A stretch of 64,000 bases of DNA, from assembly GCA_031291675.1 (NCBI GenBank), contig JARLIO010000034.1, forward strand, positions 62,001 to 126,000. The letters run 5' to 3'. This DNA is from Azospirillaceae bacterium. GTDB taxonomy: Bacteria; Pseudomonadota; Alphaproteobacteria; Azospirillales; Azospirillaceae. Below are positions 37,138 to 47,329 of the stretch, piece by piece (the stretch's first letter is position 1; each line of letters begins with the position of its first letter). The notes below the pieces were generated by a model, which saw only the letters and a program-made list of their open reading frames with translations, ran no database searches and was not told where the DNA came from. Made by a program: the position numbers and the translations under genes.

Positions 37138-38025
37138 TCAGTCGGCGTCGGCGAGCTGGTTGGGACTGAGACGGAACGGATGCGCCGGATAAACACCGAG
37201 AATCGCGACCTGGCGCGCGAAGAAATCCAGCTCCTCCAGCGCCAGATGGACCCCGCGCTCCTCGGGGTGGCCATCGATGTCGGCATAGAACTGCGTCGCG
37301 GTGAACCGGCCGTCGACCATATAGCTTTCCAGCTTGGTGATATTGACGCCGTTGGTGGCGAACCCGCCCAGCGCCTTGTACAGCGCCGCCGGAACGCTGC
37401 GGACCTGGAACACCAGCGTGGTGACCGTGTCGCAGCTGCCCGCGGGTGGGATCCGGGGCTCGCGGGCCATCACCAGGAAGCGGGTGGTATTGTGGACCTC
37501 ATCCTCCATCTGCGATCGCAACACCGACAGGCCGTAAATCCGGCCGGCCAATTCCGAGGCGATCGCGGCCTCCGTGACATCGCCACGCCGCGCGACGTCG
37601 GCCGCCGCCCCCGCGGTATCCGCGTGCGTGACCGGGGTCAGCCCCAGCTCGCGGATCAGGTGCCGACATTGCGACAGCGCCTGAATGTGACTGTGCACCG
37701 TCTTGATGGTCTGCAGCGTCGCGCCCGGCGGCGCCAGCAAATGGTGGCGAACCCGATGGAAATGCTCCCCGATGATGTGCAACCCGCCGCGCGGCAGCAG
37801 GTAATAATTATCGGCCACCCGTCCGGCGACCGAATTCTCGATCGGGATCATCGCCAGCCCGGCCGGGCCGTCGCGAACCGCCGCGAAGGCATCCTCGAAG
37901 GTTGGGCAGGCCAACGTCGCCATCGCCGGAAACATGGTTCGGCACGCCAGATCGGAATAGGCACCGGCACTGCCCTGGAAGGCGATCAGCGACGGGGAAG
38001 CTTCAGAAGCGGAAGAAAGGGTCAT
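37138..38025 (-). CDS. pheA: Prephenate dehydratase
   Basis: Monofunctional P-protein making phenylpyruvate. 295 residues: IAFQGSAGAYSDLACRTMFP at the N terminus, IPIENSVAGRVADNYYLLP with the catalytic Thr/Asn region following, and MEDEVHNTTRFLVMARE (TRF motif). The C-terminal ACT domain contains KLESYMVDGRFTATQFYADI (ESRP-type region here ESYMV), which senses phenylalanine. The stop codon abuts an interspersed repeat. The start lies one base from the end of the kdsB remnant. Confidence 0.93.
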   Translation of the reverse strand: MTLSSASEASPSLIAFQGSAGAYSDLACRTMFPAMATLACPTFEDAFAAVRDGPAGLAMIPIENSVAGRVADNYYLLPRGGLHIIGEHFHRVRHHLLAPPGATLQTIKTVHSHIQALSQCRHLIRELGLTPVTHADTAGAAADVARRGDVTEAAIASELAGRIYGLSVLRSQMEDEVHNTTRFLVMAREPRIPPAGSCDTVTTLVFQVRSVPAALYKALGGFATNGVNITKLESYMVDGRFTATQFYADIDGHPEERGVHLALEELDFFARQVAILGVYPAHPFRLSPNQLADAD

Positions 38026-38026
38026 A

Positions 38027-38375
38027 TCACGGCAGGGTTAGCCCCGCGAGAACAAGGCGGGCGCGGTCAAGGTCAGCCGGAGTATCGACACCGCGTGGAA
38101 CCCCGTCAATCACCGTTGCATCGATGCGCATCCCTGCGGCCAGGGCGCGGCACGGATTCACCGCCTTGCGGATCCGGGCCGAGTCCCGTCGCAACCACCC
38201 GGCACCGGACATCAACGGTCATGGGTTCGTCATGGATGTCGGCCGGGGACTTCTCCGACAGCCGGGTCGAGGCGAGGCGCGTCGCGATCAGGACCACCAC
38301 TTTGAGCGCCGCCACCGGGAGCGACGACGGATTCTGAGAATTCCCCGGCTCCGACTGCACAGAATCCTTGTGTGC
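38027..38375 (-). pseudogene. kdsB: kdsB remnant (CMP-Kdo synthetase), large internal deletion
   Basis: Two pieces in different frames. The 5' piece reads VVVLIATRLASTRLSEKSPADIH, like the KdsB nucleotide-binding start (IPARxASTRLPGKPL). The 3' piece ends [19 protein letters not shown], like the KdsB C terminus (GVDTPEDLExxR). Together they span about 115 codons instead of about 250, with a frame change, so the active site is gone. The gene sits between a cytochrome c and pheA, its usual alphaproteobacterial place. The fragment is a relic; CMP-Kdo would have to be made by a copy elsewhere. Confidence 0.75.
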
Positions 38376-38551
38376 CATCGCACCATCAGCATAACTCATG
38401 GTTGGAATTTCAATTCTCCGGGACTGCGACCTTTCGTCCTGCGGCGTCAATGTCGAATCGACTGACCCGCCGGGCCGCAAGCCCTAATGTTTTCCATCAT
38501 CCGGGCCGGATTCACCGGTCCACCGTCAGGGAACCGGTCAGGGACAGACGC

Positions 38552-39094
38552 ATGTCGAGCTTAGAGCTGAACAAGATCTTTGGCGCCATCCTCCTTGCAG
38601 GCCTTGTTGGCACGCTGAGCGCCTTTATCGCCGAAAAGCTGGTGGAGCCCAAGCCTTTGGCGAAACCGGTCTATGTGGTCCAGACCGCACCGGCCGATAG
38701 TGGCGCCGCCAAGCCGGCGGCGGAGCCGGCCGGACCGGCACCGATCGCGCCGCTGCTGGCGGTGGCCGATCCGGCCAACGGCCAGAAGGTCACCAAGGTC
38801 TGCCAGACCTGCCACAATTTCGACAAGGGCGGCCCCAACAAGATCGGCCCGAACCTGTGGGGCATCGTCGGCGACAAACAGGCGCACCTCCCCTCCTTCG
38901 CCTATTCCGACGCGGTCGCGAAGCTGGGTGGCACCTGGACTTATGACGAACTCAACAAGTTCCTCTACAGCCCCAAGGCCTATGCGCCCGGGACCAAGAT
39001 GACCTTCGCCGGCCTCAAGAACGACAAGGAACGGGCCGACGCCATCGCCTGGCTGCGGACCCAGAACGACAACCCGCCCCCCTTGCCGCAATAG
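38552..39094 (+). CDS. Membrane-anchored cytochrome c (CycM-like)
   Basis: 180 residues with one N-terminal membrane anchor (IFGAILLAGLVGTLSAFIAE), an Ala/Pro linker and a class I cytochrome c domain: haem motif CQTCH near residue 85, GPNLWGIVGDKQ, and Met ligand in KMTFAGLKN near 148. It passes electrons between the bc1 complex and terminal oxidase. It lies next to the kdsB relic and pheA as in related bacteria. Confidence 0.92.
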   Translation: MSSLELNKIFGAILLAGLVGTLSAFIAEKLVEPKPLAKPVYVVQTAPADSGAAKPAAEPAGPAPIAPLLAVADPANGQKVTKVCQTCHNFDKGGPNKIGPNLWGIVGDKQAHLPSFAYSDAVAKLGGTWTYDELNKFLYSPKAYAPGTKMTFAGLKNDKERADAIAWLRTQNDNPPPLPQ

Positions 39095-39138
39095 AACCAG
39101 TGGCTCGCGTCGCTGACAATGAGAGGATCTCTCGCCAG

Positions 39139-39227
39139 CGTCATGCTCGCGAACGCGGGCATCCAGGGCCACAGGCGCCATCGTTCGGAGCGTGCGGCTC
39201 TGGGCCCCCGCGTTCGCGAGGGCGACG
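39139..39227. repeat. Long imperfect palindrome after the cytochrome gene
   Basis: Arms 39139-39170 and 39196-39227 share CTCGCGAACGCGGG and the flanking CCAGGGCC/GGCTCTGG, leaving a loop of about 25 bases. It resembles dispersed palindromic intergenic elements of alphaproteobacteria and could end the cytochrome transcript; only one copy is present in this window. Confidence 0.55.
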
Positions 39228-39363
39228 GTCGCAAATTCGATGACGCCCCCACGAGGCGCCGATGAATTCTGTGCGGCGCCAAGCATTTCCGATCCTGTCT
39301 GTGCGGTGGGATTGCCGCGTGGACTCCACTCATCGTTGCGGCCCAGAATTACGCCGCTTCGGT

Positions 39364-39411
39364 GGGGGGTGCGTCCCTTGTTCGCCATAACAGGCGCCGG
39401 GCGCACCCCCC
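39364..39411 (+). other. GC-rich hairpin before the exported protein gene
   Basis: GGGGGGTGCG (39364-39373) and CGCACCCCCC (39402-39411) are a perfect 10-bp inverted pair with a 28-base loop, ending about 40 bases before the GTG start at 39452. It may shape the leader of that gene. Confidence 0.4.
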
Positions 39412-39451
39412 GATTCATCAGCAACACATCAGGTGTGGGGAGTTCGAAAGA

Positions 39452-40843
39452 GTGTCATCATATTTTGTTCAAAAGAACAGGGCACGTTCGGTTCGGGCGG
39501 TGACTCTGACCTTGCTGGGCGGGGTTTCGTTGGTCGTTCTGGGAACCTCGACGGCCGATGCCTACTATGTCCAACCCCTGACCGGCCCTACGGTGACCAT
39601 CGGCACGCCGGTCGCGACCACGGGGACCATTTCGGCCACGGCCGGCGGCACGGTCGGCTGGGCGCCGGGCACGACGATCTCGCCGGGCAATAGCCTGACC
39701 TTCACCCTGAGCGCGGGGGCGCAGTTTGCCGTCGCTCCATCGGTGGTCGCCACGGGTCCGTTCGGGACCGGCAGTCTGAACAGCAACGCCACCGCCTATA
39801 GCATCCAGGTCGCATCGCCGGGTTTGGTCCCGGGTTCGGCAAGCCTGGCGCTGACGAATATTCAGATTAACAATTATGCGTCGTCGATCTCGAATTCGAC
39901 CGGCGCCGTTTCGCTGACCTACGCCGGCGTCCTTGCCGACCCGCCGCAGACCCTGACTTTGGTCACCTTCGCGCCGGCCCTGACCGTGACCAACAACCTC
40001 GTTCCCCTCGCCGCGACCGTCGACGTTCCGTCGGGTGCGACCCGGTTCGTGGCGACATCCGGGACCACCACGACACCGCTGGTGGCCTTGGGTAACATCA
40101 CGGTCAACGCGACCGCAGGCGCGGTAACGCTCGCCGGCGCGACGATTGCGCCGACGGTCAGCGGCAGCACGGTAACGGTGACCGGCCCGCTGGGCGGCGT
40201 CTCGACCGTGTTCGTGTCCCCCACAAGCACGACCGCAAGCACGGTTCCGAGCAGCGCCACCACAGCCACGCCGTCAGGCAACAGCGTCGCCCTGGCGTTC
40301 CCGTCGACCGCGTCGACCATTGCCAACGGGACCTATAGTGTCTATGGCCTGGCCACGGGCAACACGATCCTCGACACCGGCAGCTTCAGCCTCGGCTCTT
40401 CGCTGGCCTTGACCAGCGGTTCATCCTTTACCGGTTCGCAGACCACGACAGCGACCACGGGCTATAATGGCACGGTTGCCACCGTGAATTATGCCGTTGG
40501 CAGCAGCAATAGCTATTCAAGCTATCTGTTCGTCACCAATCGCTCGTTGGCCGCCACCCCGGTGCTGGTCTCCGTTGTTCCGCAGTCCGGCGCGAGCCCG
40601 ATCAGCGGTACTTTGGTTTCCGCCCTGGCCGCCAATAGCGCGACATTGATCAGCGGTCCGCAGATCGACGCCGCCCTTGGCACCAGCCTGTTCACCCGTA
40701 CGGGTCAGCGCTCAAGCCTGCGCGTCCTGGTCGGCGCGAGTTCGTCCGCCGTCACCGGCCTGCTGACCAATCCGAGCGGTGATGTCACCGATATCGGGAT
40801 GTCCTTCGGCGGCGCTTCGGCGGCACCGGTGCCCCCGAGATAA
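39452..40843 (+). CDS. Ser/Thr-rich exported protein of unknown function
   Basis: 463 residues from GTG 39452, behind GGGGAG. The N terminus is a signal peptide (KNRARSVRAVTLTLLGGVSL ending STADA). The mature part is rich in Thr, Ser, Ala, Gly and Val, with alternating patterns suggesting beta strands (for example VTIGTPVATTGTISATAGG), few charges and no Cys. No membrane anchor or sorting signal is seen at the C terminus (GGASAAPVPPR). It might be a surface or S-layer-like protein; there is no recognised domain, and no neighbour helps. Confidence 0.7.
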   Translation: MSSYFVQKNRARSVRAVTLTLLGGVSLVVLGTSTADAYYVQPLTGPTVTIGTPVATTGTISATAGGTVGWAPGTTISPGNSLTFTLSAGAQFAVAPSVVATGPFGTGSLNSNATAYSIQVASPGLVPGSASLALTNIQINNYASSISNSTGAVSLTYAGVLADPPQTLTLVTFAPALTVTNNLVPLAATVDVPSGATRFVATSGTTTTPLVALGNITVNATAGAVTLAGATIAPTVSGSTVTVTGPLGGVSTVFVSPTSTTASTVPSSATTATPSGNSVALAFPSTASTIANGTYSVYGLATGNTILDTGSFSLGSSLALTSGSSFTGSQTTTATTGYNGTVATVNYAVGSSNSYSSYLFVTNRSLAATPVLVSVVPQSGASPISGTLVSALAANSATLISGPQIDAALGTSLFTRTGQRSSLRVLVGASSSAVTGLLTNPSGDVTDIGMSFGGASAAPVPPR

Positions 40844-40972
40844 GCGGGCGAACCTTCCGTTCCACTGACGCCCGCGGGGCGCCATGACTCGATGCGCGGT
40901 TGCGCACAAGGGGCCGACCCGATCCGCCGATCCGGGCCGGCCCCCGACATGGCGGGGCACCGTGTCCGGTGT

Positions 40973-42634
40973 TCACATCCGCACAATGCCGTTCACGACC
41001 GGTTCGAGGTTCAGCGCCGCGGCCAGCAGCGCCTTGGTATAATTCTGTTGCGGAGCGTCGAAGATTTGCCGGGTCGGGCCTGCTTCGATGATCCGGCCAT
41101 CTTTCATCACCAGCACCTGGCTCGCCATGGCGCGAACGACCCGCAAATCGTGGCTGATGAACAGATAGGCCAGCCGGTGGCGGGCCTGAAGATCGCGCAA
41201 CAGCTCGACGATCTGAACCTGAATGCTGACATCAAGCGCCGAGGTCGGCTCGTCCAGCACCACCAAGCGCGGCTCCAGCACCAGGGCGCGGGCAATCGCG
41301 ATGCGCTGACGCTGACCGCCGGAGAATTCGTGGGGATAGCGGTCGCGGCTGGCCGGGTCCAGGCCGACCTCCGCCAGCACCTTGTCCACCCGGTGCTGCC
41401 GCTCCGCGGCGCCGCCCATGCCATGGATCCGCAGCCCCTCCTCAACGATCTGGCCCGCCGACAGCCGCGGACTGAGACTGCCGAAGGGATCCTGAAACAC
41501 CACCTGCATCTGCCGGCGCAGCGGCCGCAGCCGCCGAGCCGACCAATCCTGGATCTCCGTGCCGTCGAACCGGATCACCCCCGCGCTGGCCTGGAGCCGC
41601 AACAGCGCCAACCCCAGCGTGGTCTTGCCCGAGCCCGACTCGCCGACAACGCCGACGGTTTCGCCCTGGCGGATGGTCAGCGAAACCCCATCAACCGCCT
41701 TGATCGTCGCCACCGTCTGGCGCAGCAGACCGCGACGGATCGGAAAATGCACCCGGATCTGCTCGGCCTGCAGGATCACCGGGGCTGTGGGATCCGGATC
41801 GGCCACCTGACCCGCGGGTTCAGCGGCCAGCAGACGCTGCGTATAGGGGTGGCGCGGCGCCGCGAACAAGGTGGCAACCGGGGCTTGTTCGACGATTTCG
41901 CCCTGACACATCACGCAAACCCGGTCGGCAACCTTGCGCACGATGCCCAGATCATGGGTGATCAGCAGCAACGCCATGCCGAAGCGACGCTGCAGATCCT
42001 TGAGCAGCGCGAGGATCTGCGCCTGGATCGTGACATCGAGCGCCGTCGTCGGTTCGTCGGCGATCAGCAGATCGGGTTCGTTGGCCAGGGCCATCGCGAT
42101 CATGACGCGCTGACGCTGCCCCCCTGACAATTCATGCGGCAGGGCGTTCAACCGGCGTTCCGGTTCCGTCAGACCGACCAGATGCAACAACTCCAACGTA
42201 CGGCGTCGTGCCGCGACCCGGTCCAGGCCCTTGTGCAGCGCCAATGTCTCGTTGATCTGCTTTTCAACGGAATGGAGCGGGTTCAACGAGGTCATCGGTT
42301 CTTGAAAGATCATTGCGATCCGGTTGCCGCGAACGGCGCGCAGCGTCCGTTCCGGCGCACCCAGCAGTTCCTGGCCGCGGAACCGGATCGAGCCCGCCGG
42401 ATGGTGCGCGGCGGGATAGGGCAGCAACTGCAGGATTGACAGCGCCGTCACCGACTTGCCCGAGCCGGATTCACCAACCAGCGCCAGGGTCTCGCCGCGC
42501 TCGATCGTGAAATCAACCTTGTGCACGGCATGGTGAATGTCGGTCGCGCCGCCCCGGAAATCGACCGCCAGATCGCGCACCGCCAGCAGCGGTACCGGCG
42601 CGGTAGGGGTAAGGTCATCCCGCGCTTCGGTCAT
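40973..42634 (-). CDS. yejF: Peptide ABC transporter, fused ATP-binding protein
   Basis: 553 residues with two nucleotide-binding domains. Domain 1 (about 12-265): [39 protein letters not shown]. Domain 2 (about 285-540): [39 protein letters not shown]. This is the YejF plan of the oligopeptide/microcin C importer. ATG 42634 is chosen. The upstream operon genes yejA, yejB and yejE lie to the right, but a RAYT gene on the other strand now separates yejE from yejF. Confidence 0.9.
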   Translation of the reverse strand: MTEARDDLTPTAPVPLLAVRDLAVDFRGGATDIHHAVHKVDFTIERGETLALVGESGSGKSVTALSILQLLPYPAAHHPAGSIRFRGQELLGAPERTLRAVRGNRIAMIFQEPMTSLNPLHSVEKQINETLALHKGLDRVAARRRTLELLHLVGLTEPERRLNALPHELSGGQRQRVMIAMALANEPDLLIADEPTTALDVTIQAQILALLKDLQRRFGMALLLITHDLGIVRKVADRVCVMCQGEIVEQAPVATLFAAPRHPYTQRLLAAEPAGQVADPDPTAPVILQAEQIRVHFPIRRGLLRQTVATIKAVDGVSLTIRQGETVGVVGESGSGKTTLGLALLRLQASAGVIRFDGTEIQDWSARRLRPLRRQMQVVFQDPFGSLSPRLSAGQIVEEGLRIHGMGGAAERQHRVDKVLAEVGLDPASRDRYPHEFSGGQRQRIAIARALVLEPRLVVLDEPTSALDVSIQVQIVELLRDLQARHRLAYLFISHDLRVVRAMASQVLVMKDGRIIEAGPTRQIFDAPQQNYTKALLAAALNLEPVVNGIVRM

Positions 42635-42741
42635 GGGGCCATTTCCTCCGATTTCTGCCTTCCCGCGATGGGGCGGGCCGCCGGGCTCACCCACCATTCC
42701 TCCGTGCCCGCCCTGTCGGCCGCCCTGCAGGATGGTCGAGC

Positions 42742-43191
42742 ATGAGTGCAACGGTCTACCATCGCAGACTCCCGCATATCCGGGTCGACGGCAGCGTCTA
42801 TTTCGTGACCTGGCGTGTCCAAAAAGACCAACCGGCGTTGTCTGAAAACGAGCGCGATGGTGTCGTCATGGCGCTTCGACATTTCGATACGATCCGTTAT
42901 GCGTTGCATGCCTATGTTGTGATGGATGATCACGTCCATGTCCTGGTTCAGCCCACCCCTGATCATCGGCTCGAAGACATCATGCGGTCCTGGAAATCAT
43001 TTACAGCAAATCGCATGCAACGAGGCAAGACACGCCAAGGCACGATCTGGCAGGATGAATATTTCGACAGGATCATTCGCAATGACGCCGAGTACAATGA
43101 GAAACAAGACTACATTTTGAACAATCCGTATCAGCGCTGGCCTGATCTCGATGCCTATCCATGGGGATGGATCCTGGGCGTCGACCCATAA
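42742..43191 (+). CDS. REP-associated tyrosine transposase (RAYT, Y1/TnpA-like)
   Basis: 149 residues. The HUH motif is YVVMDDHVHVLVQP (about 54-67) and the likely catalytic Tyr is in EKQDYILNNP (about 125-135); KSFTANRMQRGKTRQGTIWQ is also typical. Such single-copy enzymes process REP-type palindromes with single-strand cleavage. It lies antisense within the yej operon, and its 3' end overlaps the end of yejE by 37 bases. AT content is higher than in flanking genes, as expected for a later arrival. No flanking direct repeat or REP was found. Confidence 0.85.
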   Translation: MSATVYHRRLPHIRVDGSVYFVTWRVQKDQPALSENERDGVVMALRHFDTIRYALHAYVVMDDHVHVLVQPTPDHRLEDIMRSWKSFTANRMQRGKTRQGTIWQDEYFDRIIRNDAEYNEKQDYILNNPYQRWPDLDAYPWGWILGVDP

Positions 43192-44249
43192 AAGGCAGGG
43201 CCGGACCCGCCACTGGTGATCTTGCGCGGATCGAAGGCGTCGCGCACCGCCTCGCCAATAAAGATCAACAGGCTCAGCGTGATCGCCAACACCAGAAACG
43301 CGGTCAGACCGAGCCATGGCGCCTGGAGATTGGCCTTGCCCTGGGCCAGCAGTTCGCCCAACGACGGCGAGCCCGGCGGCAGCCCGAAGCCCAGGAAGTC
43401 CAGCGCGGTCAGCGTCGTGATCGAACCATTGAGGATGAAGGGCAGGAACGTCAGGGTTGCCACCATCGCGTTGGGCAACACATGACGGACCATGATCACC
43501 GCATCGCCAGCGCCCAGGGCCCGGGCGGCGCGAACATAATCGAGGTTGCGGGCGCGCAGGAATTCGGCGCGCACGACATGGACCAGGTTCATCCAGTCGA
43601 ACAGAAGCAGCAGTCCGAGCAGCCACCAGAAATTGGGCTCGACCACGCTGGACAGGATGATCAGCAGGTAAAGCGTGGGCAGCCCCGACCAGATCTCGAT
43701 GAAGCGCTGAAACAGCAGGTCGGTGAGACCGCCGAAATAGCCCTGGACCGCGCCGGCGGCGACCCCGACGACCGAGGACAGCACGGTCAAGGTCAGGCCA
43801 AACAGTACCGAAATGCGGAAGCCATAGATCAGCCGCGCCAGCACATCGCGCCCCTGATCATCGGTCCCCAGCCAGTCAGCCGCCGAGGGCGGCGCCGGTG
43901 CCGGTACCGCCAGGTCGTAGTTGATGGTCCGGTAGGAAAACGGAATCAAGGGCCACACCGACCAGCCCTTCGCGGCCAGCAAACCGCGGACATAAGGATC
44001 GCGGTAGTCGGCCTCGGTCGCGAACTCGCCACCAAAGGTCGTTTCCGGATAGGAAACCAGCACCGGGACATAGTAGTGACCGTCGAACTTGACCAGCAGC
44101 GGCCGGTCATTGGCGATGAACTCGGCAAACAGCGTCACCACGAACACGGTCAGGAACAGCCAGAGCGACCACCAGCCCCGGCGATTGGCCCGGAAATTCT
44201 GCCAACGGCGCCGGGTCAGCGGTGACAGCGGCGGCAACGCGATCCTCAT
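43155..44249 (-). CDS. yejE: Peptide ABC transporter, permease (YejE type)
   Basis: 364-residue permease with about six membrane helices. [11 protein letters not shown]-like start ([20 protein letters not shown]), the coupling loop region [20 protein letters not shown], and [20 protein letters not shown] are typical. The C terminus after DAFDPRK reads [21 protein letters not shown]; the last dozen codons lie in sequence shared with the RAYT gene, so the native end appears to have been replaced. Start overlaps yejB by four bases. Confidence 0.9.
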   Translation of the reverse strand: MRIALPPLSPLTRRRWQNFRANRRGWWSLWLFLTVFVVTLFAEFIANDRPLLVKFDGHYYVPVLVSYPETTFGGEFATEADYRDPYVRGLLAAKGWSVWPLIPFSYRTINYDLAVPAPAPPSAADWLGTDDQGRDVLARLIYGFRISVLFGLTLTVLSSVVGVAAGAVQGYFGGLTDLLFQRFIEIWSGLPTLYLLIILSSVVEPNFWWLLGLLLLFDWMNLVHVVRAEFLRARNLDYVRAARALGAGDAVIMVRHVLPNAMVATLTFLPFILNGSITTLTALDFLGFGLPPGSPSLGELLAQGKANLQAPWLGLTAFLVLAITLSLLIFIGEAVRDAFDPRKITSGGSGPAFYGSTPRIHPHG

Positions 44250-45343
44250 ACCTGGCGGGCCTCGAAATCGATTCGGGGATCGACCAGGGTGTAAAGGATA
44301 TCACCGAGAAGATTCATCATCAGACCCAGCAACGTAAAGAAATAGAGCGTCGCAAACATCACCGGATAATCGCGATTGACCGCGGCCTCGAACCCCAGCA
44401 GCCCCAGGCCGTCGAGCGAAAAGACCACCTCGATCAGCAGGGCGCCGGTAAACAGAATGCTGACAAAGGCGCCGGGAAAACCGGCAATGACGATCAGCAT
44501 CGCGTTGCGGAACACATGGCCATACAGGATCCGCCCCCGGGTCAGGCCCTTGGCCCGCGCCGTCGTGACATATTGCTTGTTGATCTCGTCGAGGAACGAA
44601 TTCTTGGTCAGCATGGTCAGGCTGGCGAAACCGCCAACGACCAGCGCCGTGATCGGCAGGACCATGTGCCACAGGTAATCCAGCGCCTGGCGCCACCAGG
44701 GTAGTTGTCCCCAATTGTCGGAGACCAGGCCCCGCAGCGGAAACCATGACAGGTAGCGGCCGCCGGCAAACACGACAATCAGCATGATGGCAAACAGGAA
44801 GCCCGGAATCGCGTGACCGACAATGACCACGGCGCTGGTCCAGCTATCGAAACGGCTGCCATCCCGGACCGCCTTCGCGACCCCGAGCGGGATCGAAATC
44901 AGATAGACCAGCAGTGTGGTCCACAAGCCCAATGAAATCGACACCGGCATCTTGTCGAGCACCAGGTCGACAACCCGGCGATCCCGGAAATAGCTGTTGC
45001 CGAAATCGAAGCGGATATAGTCGCCCATCATCTGAAGAAAGCGTTCCGGCAACGGCTTGTCGAAGCCGAACTGCTTTTCCAACTGCTTGATGAATTCGGG
45101 ATCCAGCCCCCGCGCGCCGCGATAGGCGTGGCTGCCCCCCGCTGCCGGGAGTGCGGCGCCGACGTCGCCGGCACCGCCGCCGCCGATCCGCGCCGTCGCC
45201 TCGATCGCGTTGCCCTGCATCTGGGCGATGATCTGCTCGATCGGGCCGCCGGGTGCCGCCTGAACGATCAGGAAATTGACCAGCATGATACCAAACAGCG
45301 TCGGAATGATAAACAGTACCCGACGAACGATATAGGCCAGCAT
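44246..45343 (-). CDS. yejB: Peptide ABC transporter, permease (YejB type)
   Basis: 365-residue permease: [20 protein letters not shown] is the classic DppB-like N terminus; a Gly/Ala-rich periplasmic insert (about 45-75) follows; IYKFxF-like segment [10 protein letters not shown] and the membrane segment [20 protein letters not shown]; and the coupling motif [20 protein letters not shown] near 280. It pairs with YejE to form the channel. Only three bases separate it from yejA. Confidence 0.92.
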   Translation of the reverse strand: MLAYIVRRVLFIIPTLFGIMLVNFLIVQAAPGGPIEQIIAQMQGNAIEATARIGGGGAGDVGAALPAAGGSHAYRGARGLDPEFIKQLEKQFGFDKPLPERFLQMMGDYIRFDFGNSYFRDRRVVDLVLDKMPVSISLGLWTTLLVYLISIPLGVAKAVRDGSRFDSWTSAVVIVGHAIPGFLFAIMLIVVFAGGRYLSWFPLRGLVSDNWGQLPWWRQALDYLWHMVLPITALVVGGFASLTMLTKNSFLDEINKQYVTTARAKGLTRGRILYGHVFRNAMLIVIAGFPGAFVSILFTGALLIEVVFSLDGLGLLGFEAAVNRDYPVMFATLYFFTLLGLMMNLLGDILYTLVDPRIDFEARQV

Positions 45344-45346
45344 CGA

Positions 45347-47182
45347 TCAACCACTCTTGCCGGGAAGAACCCACCAGGTTCCTGGAAATCCGACGGAATA
45401 TTTTGGCTTCCGTGCCGGGTAGCCAAACTTGTTCCAATAGGCCAGCCAGTCCACGTCCTTATACCATTGCGGGATCTCGTAATATCCCCACAGCAGCACC
45501 CGGTCCAGCGCCCGGTTGGTGGCCTTCAGCGTATCGAGATCCGGGGCGCGGATCAGTTCCTCGATCAGGGCGTCAACGACCGGATCCTTGATCCCGGCAA
45601 AATTGGCCGAACCGCGCTGATCAGCAGCGGCGGACCCGAAATAGGAGCGTTGCTCGGCTCCCGGGGGCGGGAAGAAATTGAACCGGACCGCGGTCAGGTC
45701 AAAATCGAACGCGTCGGTGCGCTCCTGATACTGGGCAGTATCGACGACCCGCACCGAGGCCTCGATTCCGACCCGTTGCAGCACCTGGACGAAGGGCTCG
45801 GTGAGCCTGACCATTTCGGGGGCGTCCAGCAGCACCTCAAGGGTGAAGGGCTGGCCTGATTGGGCATTGACCAGCCGCCGGTCCTGCAACACCCAGCCGG
45901 CATCCTGGAGCAATTGCAGGGCCCGGCGCACGTTCTCGCGATTGCTGCCGCTGCCATCGCTGTGCGGCGGCTCCCAGGCCTGGCTGAGAACCTCGGGCCG
46001 GACCCGGTCGCGGAACGGCTCGAGAATGGCTCGTTCCTGCGGATCCGGCGGCCCCGACGCCCCGAAATCCGAATTCGGAAACCAGCTGGCGATGCGCTTG
46101 TATTGGCCATAGAGCAATGTCCGCTGGATCGCCTCAAAATCGAACAGGTCGGACAGGGCTTCGCGCACGCGGACATCCTGGAATTGCGGCCGGCGCACAT
46201 TGAAGATCAGCCCCTGAGTCCCGCCCGGCATCTCGTCGGCGACGCTGCGCCGGACCAGCCGCCCATCCCGGGCCTCGGGCAGGTCATAGCCGGTGACCCA
46301 GCGCTGGGCCCGGTTCTCCTGTCTGAAATCGACCTTGCCGGCCTTGAAGGCCTCGAACGCCACGGTATCGTCGAGGTAATAGTCGTAGCGGATGGTATCG
46401 ATGTTGTTGAGGCCACGATTGACCGGCAGGTCGCGCGCCCAATAATCCGTGACCCGCTCATAGGTAATGCTGCGCCCGGGATCGACCGCCTTGATCCGGT
46501 AGGGGCCGCTATCCAGCACCGGCTCCAGCGTCGTCTTGCTGATGTCGCGGCCGCCGCTCTGCCACCAGTGCCGCGGCAAAGGCGACAGACCGGCCGCCTG
46601 CATCAACGACTTCATCCGGTCGCGCGTCGCGACCGTGACCTTGAGATGCTGCGGGTCCTCGGCGACGACCTGGGTGATATCGTGCAGAAAGCTCTGCAGG
46701 AACGGCCGGCCGACGCGGCGAATAGTCTCGAACGCAAAGACGAAATCATCGGCGGTGATCGGCACGCCATCCTGCCAGCGCGCCTCGGGACGCAGCGTGA
46801 AACGGATCCAGCTCTTGTCGGCCGGATATTCGACCTCGGACGCGATCAGACCATAGGCCGCGGACAACTCATCACCCGACCCGACCATCAGACTATCCTC
46901 GGTCAGCCCAAGCCCCTCGGGCAACCTGCCCCGCAGGATGATCGGGTTGAGGCTGTCGAAGCTGCCGAAGGCGTCCAGCACGATGCTGCCGCCCTTGGGG
47001 GCCGCCGGGTCGGCATAGGGCCAATGATCCAGATCGGGGCCATAGAGCGGTTGGCCGAACTCGGCAATCGCCCCGGCATGGGTTGTCGGCGGCGACGGTG
47101 CTTCGGCCCTTGTTGTCTCCGCCGCGCCCGATAGTGCCGCCACCGCCAACGCCACCGCCAGCCATCGTTGCATACCCGTCAC
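45347..47182 (-). CDS. yejA: Peptide ABC transporter, periplasmic binding protein (YejA type)
   Basis: 611-residue family 5 solute-binding protein. Signal peptide about 1-26. HAGAIAEFGQPLYGPDLDHW, PAAPKGGSIVLDAFGSFDSL and LNPIILRGRLPEGLGL are YejA marks, with ARWQDGVPITADDFVFAFET typical of the whole family. Likely ligand: oligopeptides or microcin C-like compounds. First gene of the yej operon. Confidence 0.92.
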   Translation of the reverse strand: MTGMQRWLAVALAVAALSGAAETTRAEAPSPPTTHAGAIAEFGQPLYGPDLDHWPYADPAAPKGGSIVLDAFGSFDSLNPIILRGRLPEGLGLTEDSLMVGSGDELSAAYGLIASEVEYPADKSWIRFTLRPEARWQDGVPITADDFVFAFETIRRVGRPFLQSFLHDITQVVAEDPQHLKVTVATRDRMKSLMQAAGLSPLPRHWWQSGGRDISKTTLEPVLDSGPYRIKAVDPGRSITYERVTDYWARDLPVNRGLNNIDTIRYDYYLDDTVAFEAFKAGKVDFRQENRAQRWVTGYDLPEARDGRLVRRSVADEMPGGTQGLIFNVRRPQFQDVRVREALSDLFDFEAIQRTLLYGQYKRIASWFPNSDFGASGPPDPQERAILEPFRDRVRPEVLSQAWEPPHSDGSGSNRENVRRALQLLQDAGWVLQDRRLVNAQSGQPFTLEVLLDAPEMVRLTEPFVQVLQRVGIEASVRVVDTAQYQERTDAFDFDLTAVRFNFFPPPGAEQRSYFGSAAADQRGSANFAGIKDPVVDALIEELIRAPDLDTLKATNRALDRVLLWGYYEIPQWYKDVDWLAYWNKFGYPARKPKYSVGFPGTWWVLPGKSG

Positions 47183-47329
47183 CCCTGCATCCTGACGTCG
47201 GTCCTACCGCTCACAGCGAGTGGTCAGAATCTGACACTTGATACCCACCAGCGAGAGGTTCGCCCGCGCTCAATTGTCGTCGTTCACGACCAACCGACAC
47301 TCATCGCATAGCGCTCATTGCGAACCCGC

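Larger units (their letters stand above)
39095..39451. other. Intergenic region with long hairpins
   Basis: No gene seen. It contains a 32-nt-arm imperfect inverted repeat (39139-39227) and a second GC hairpin (39364-39411), both described separately. Confidence 0.45.

Noticed and set aside
42635-43230. REP palindromes or direct repeats flanking the RAYT gene
   Set aside because: Neither a GTAG/GGAG-headed palindrome nor a target duplication is visible on either side.
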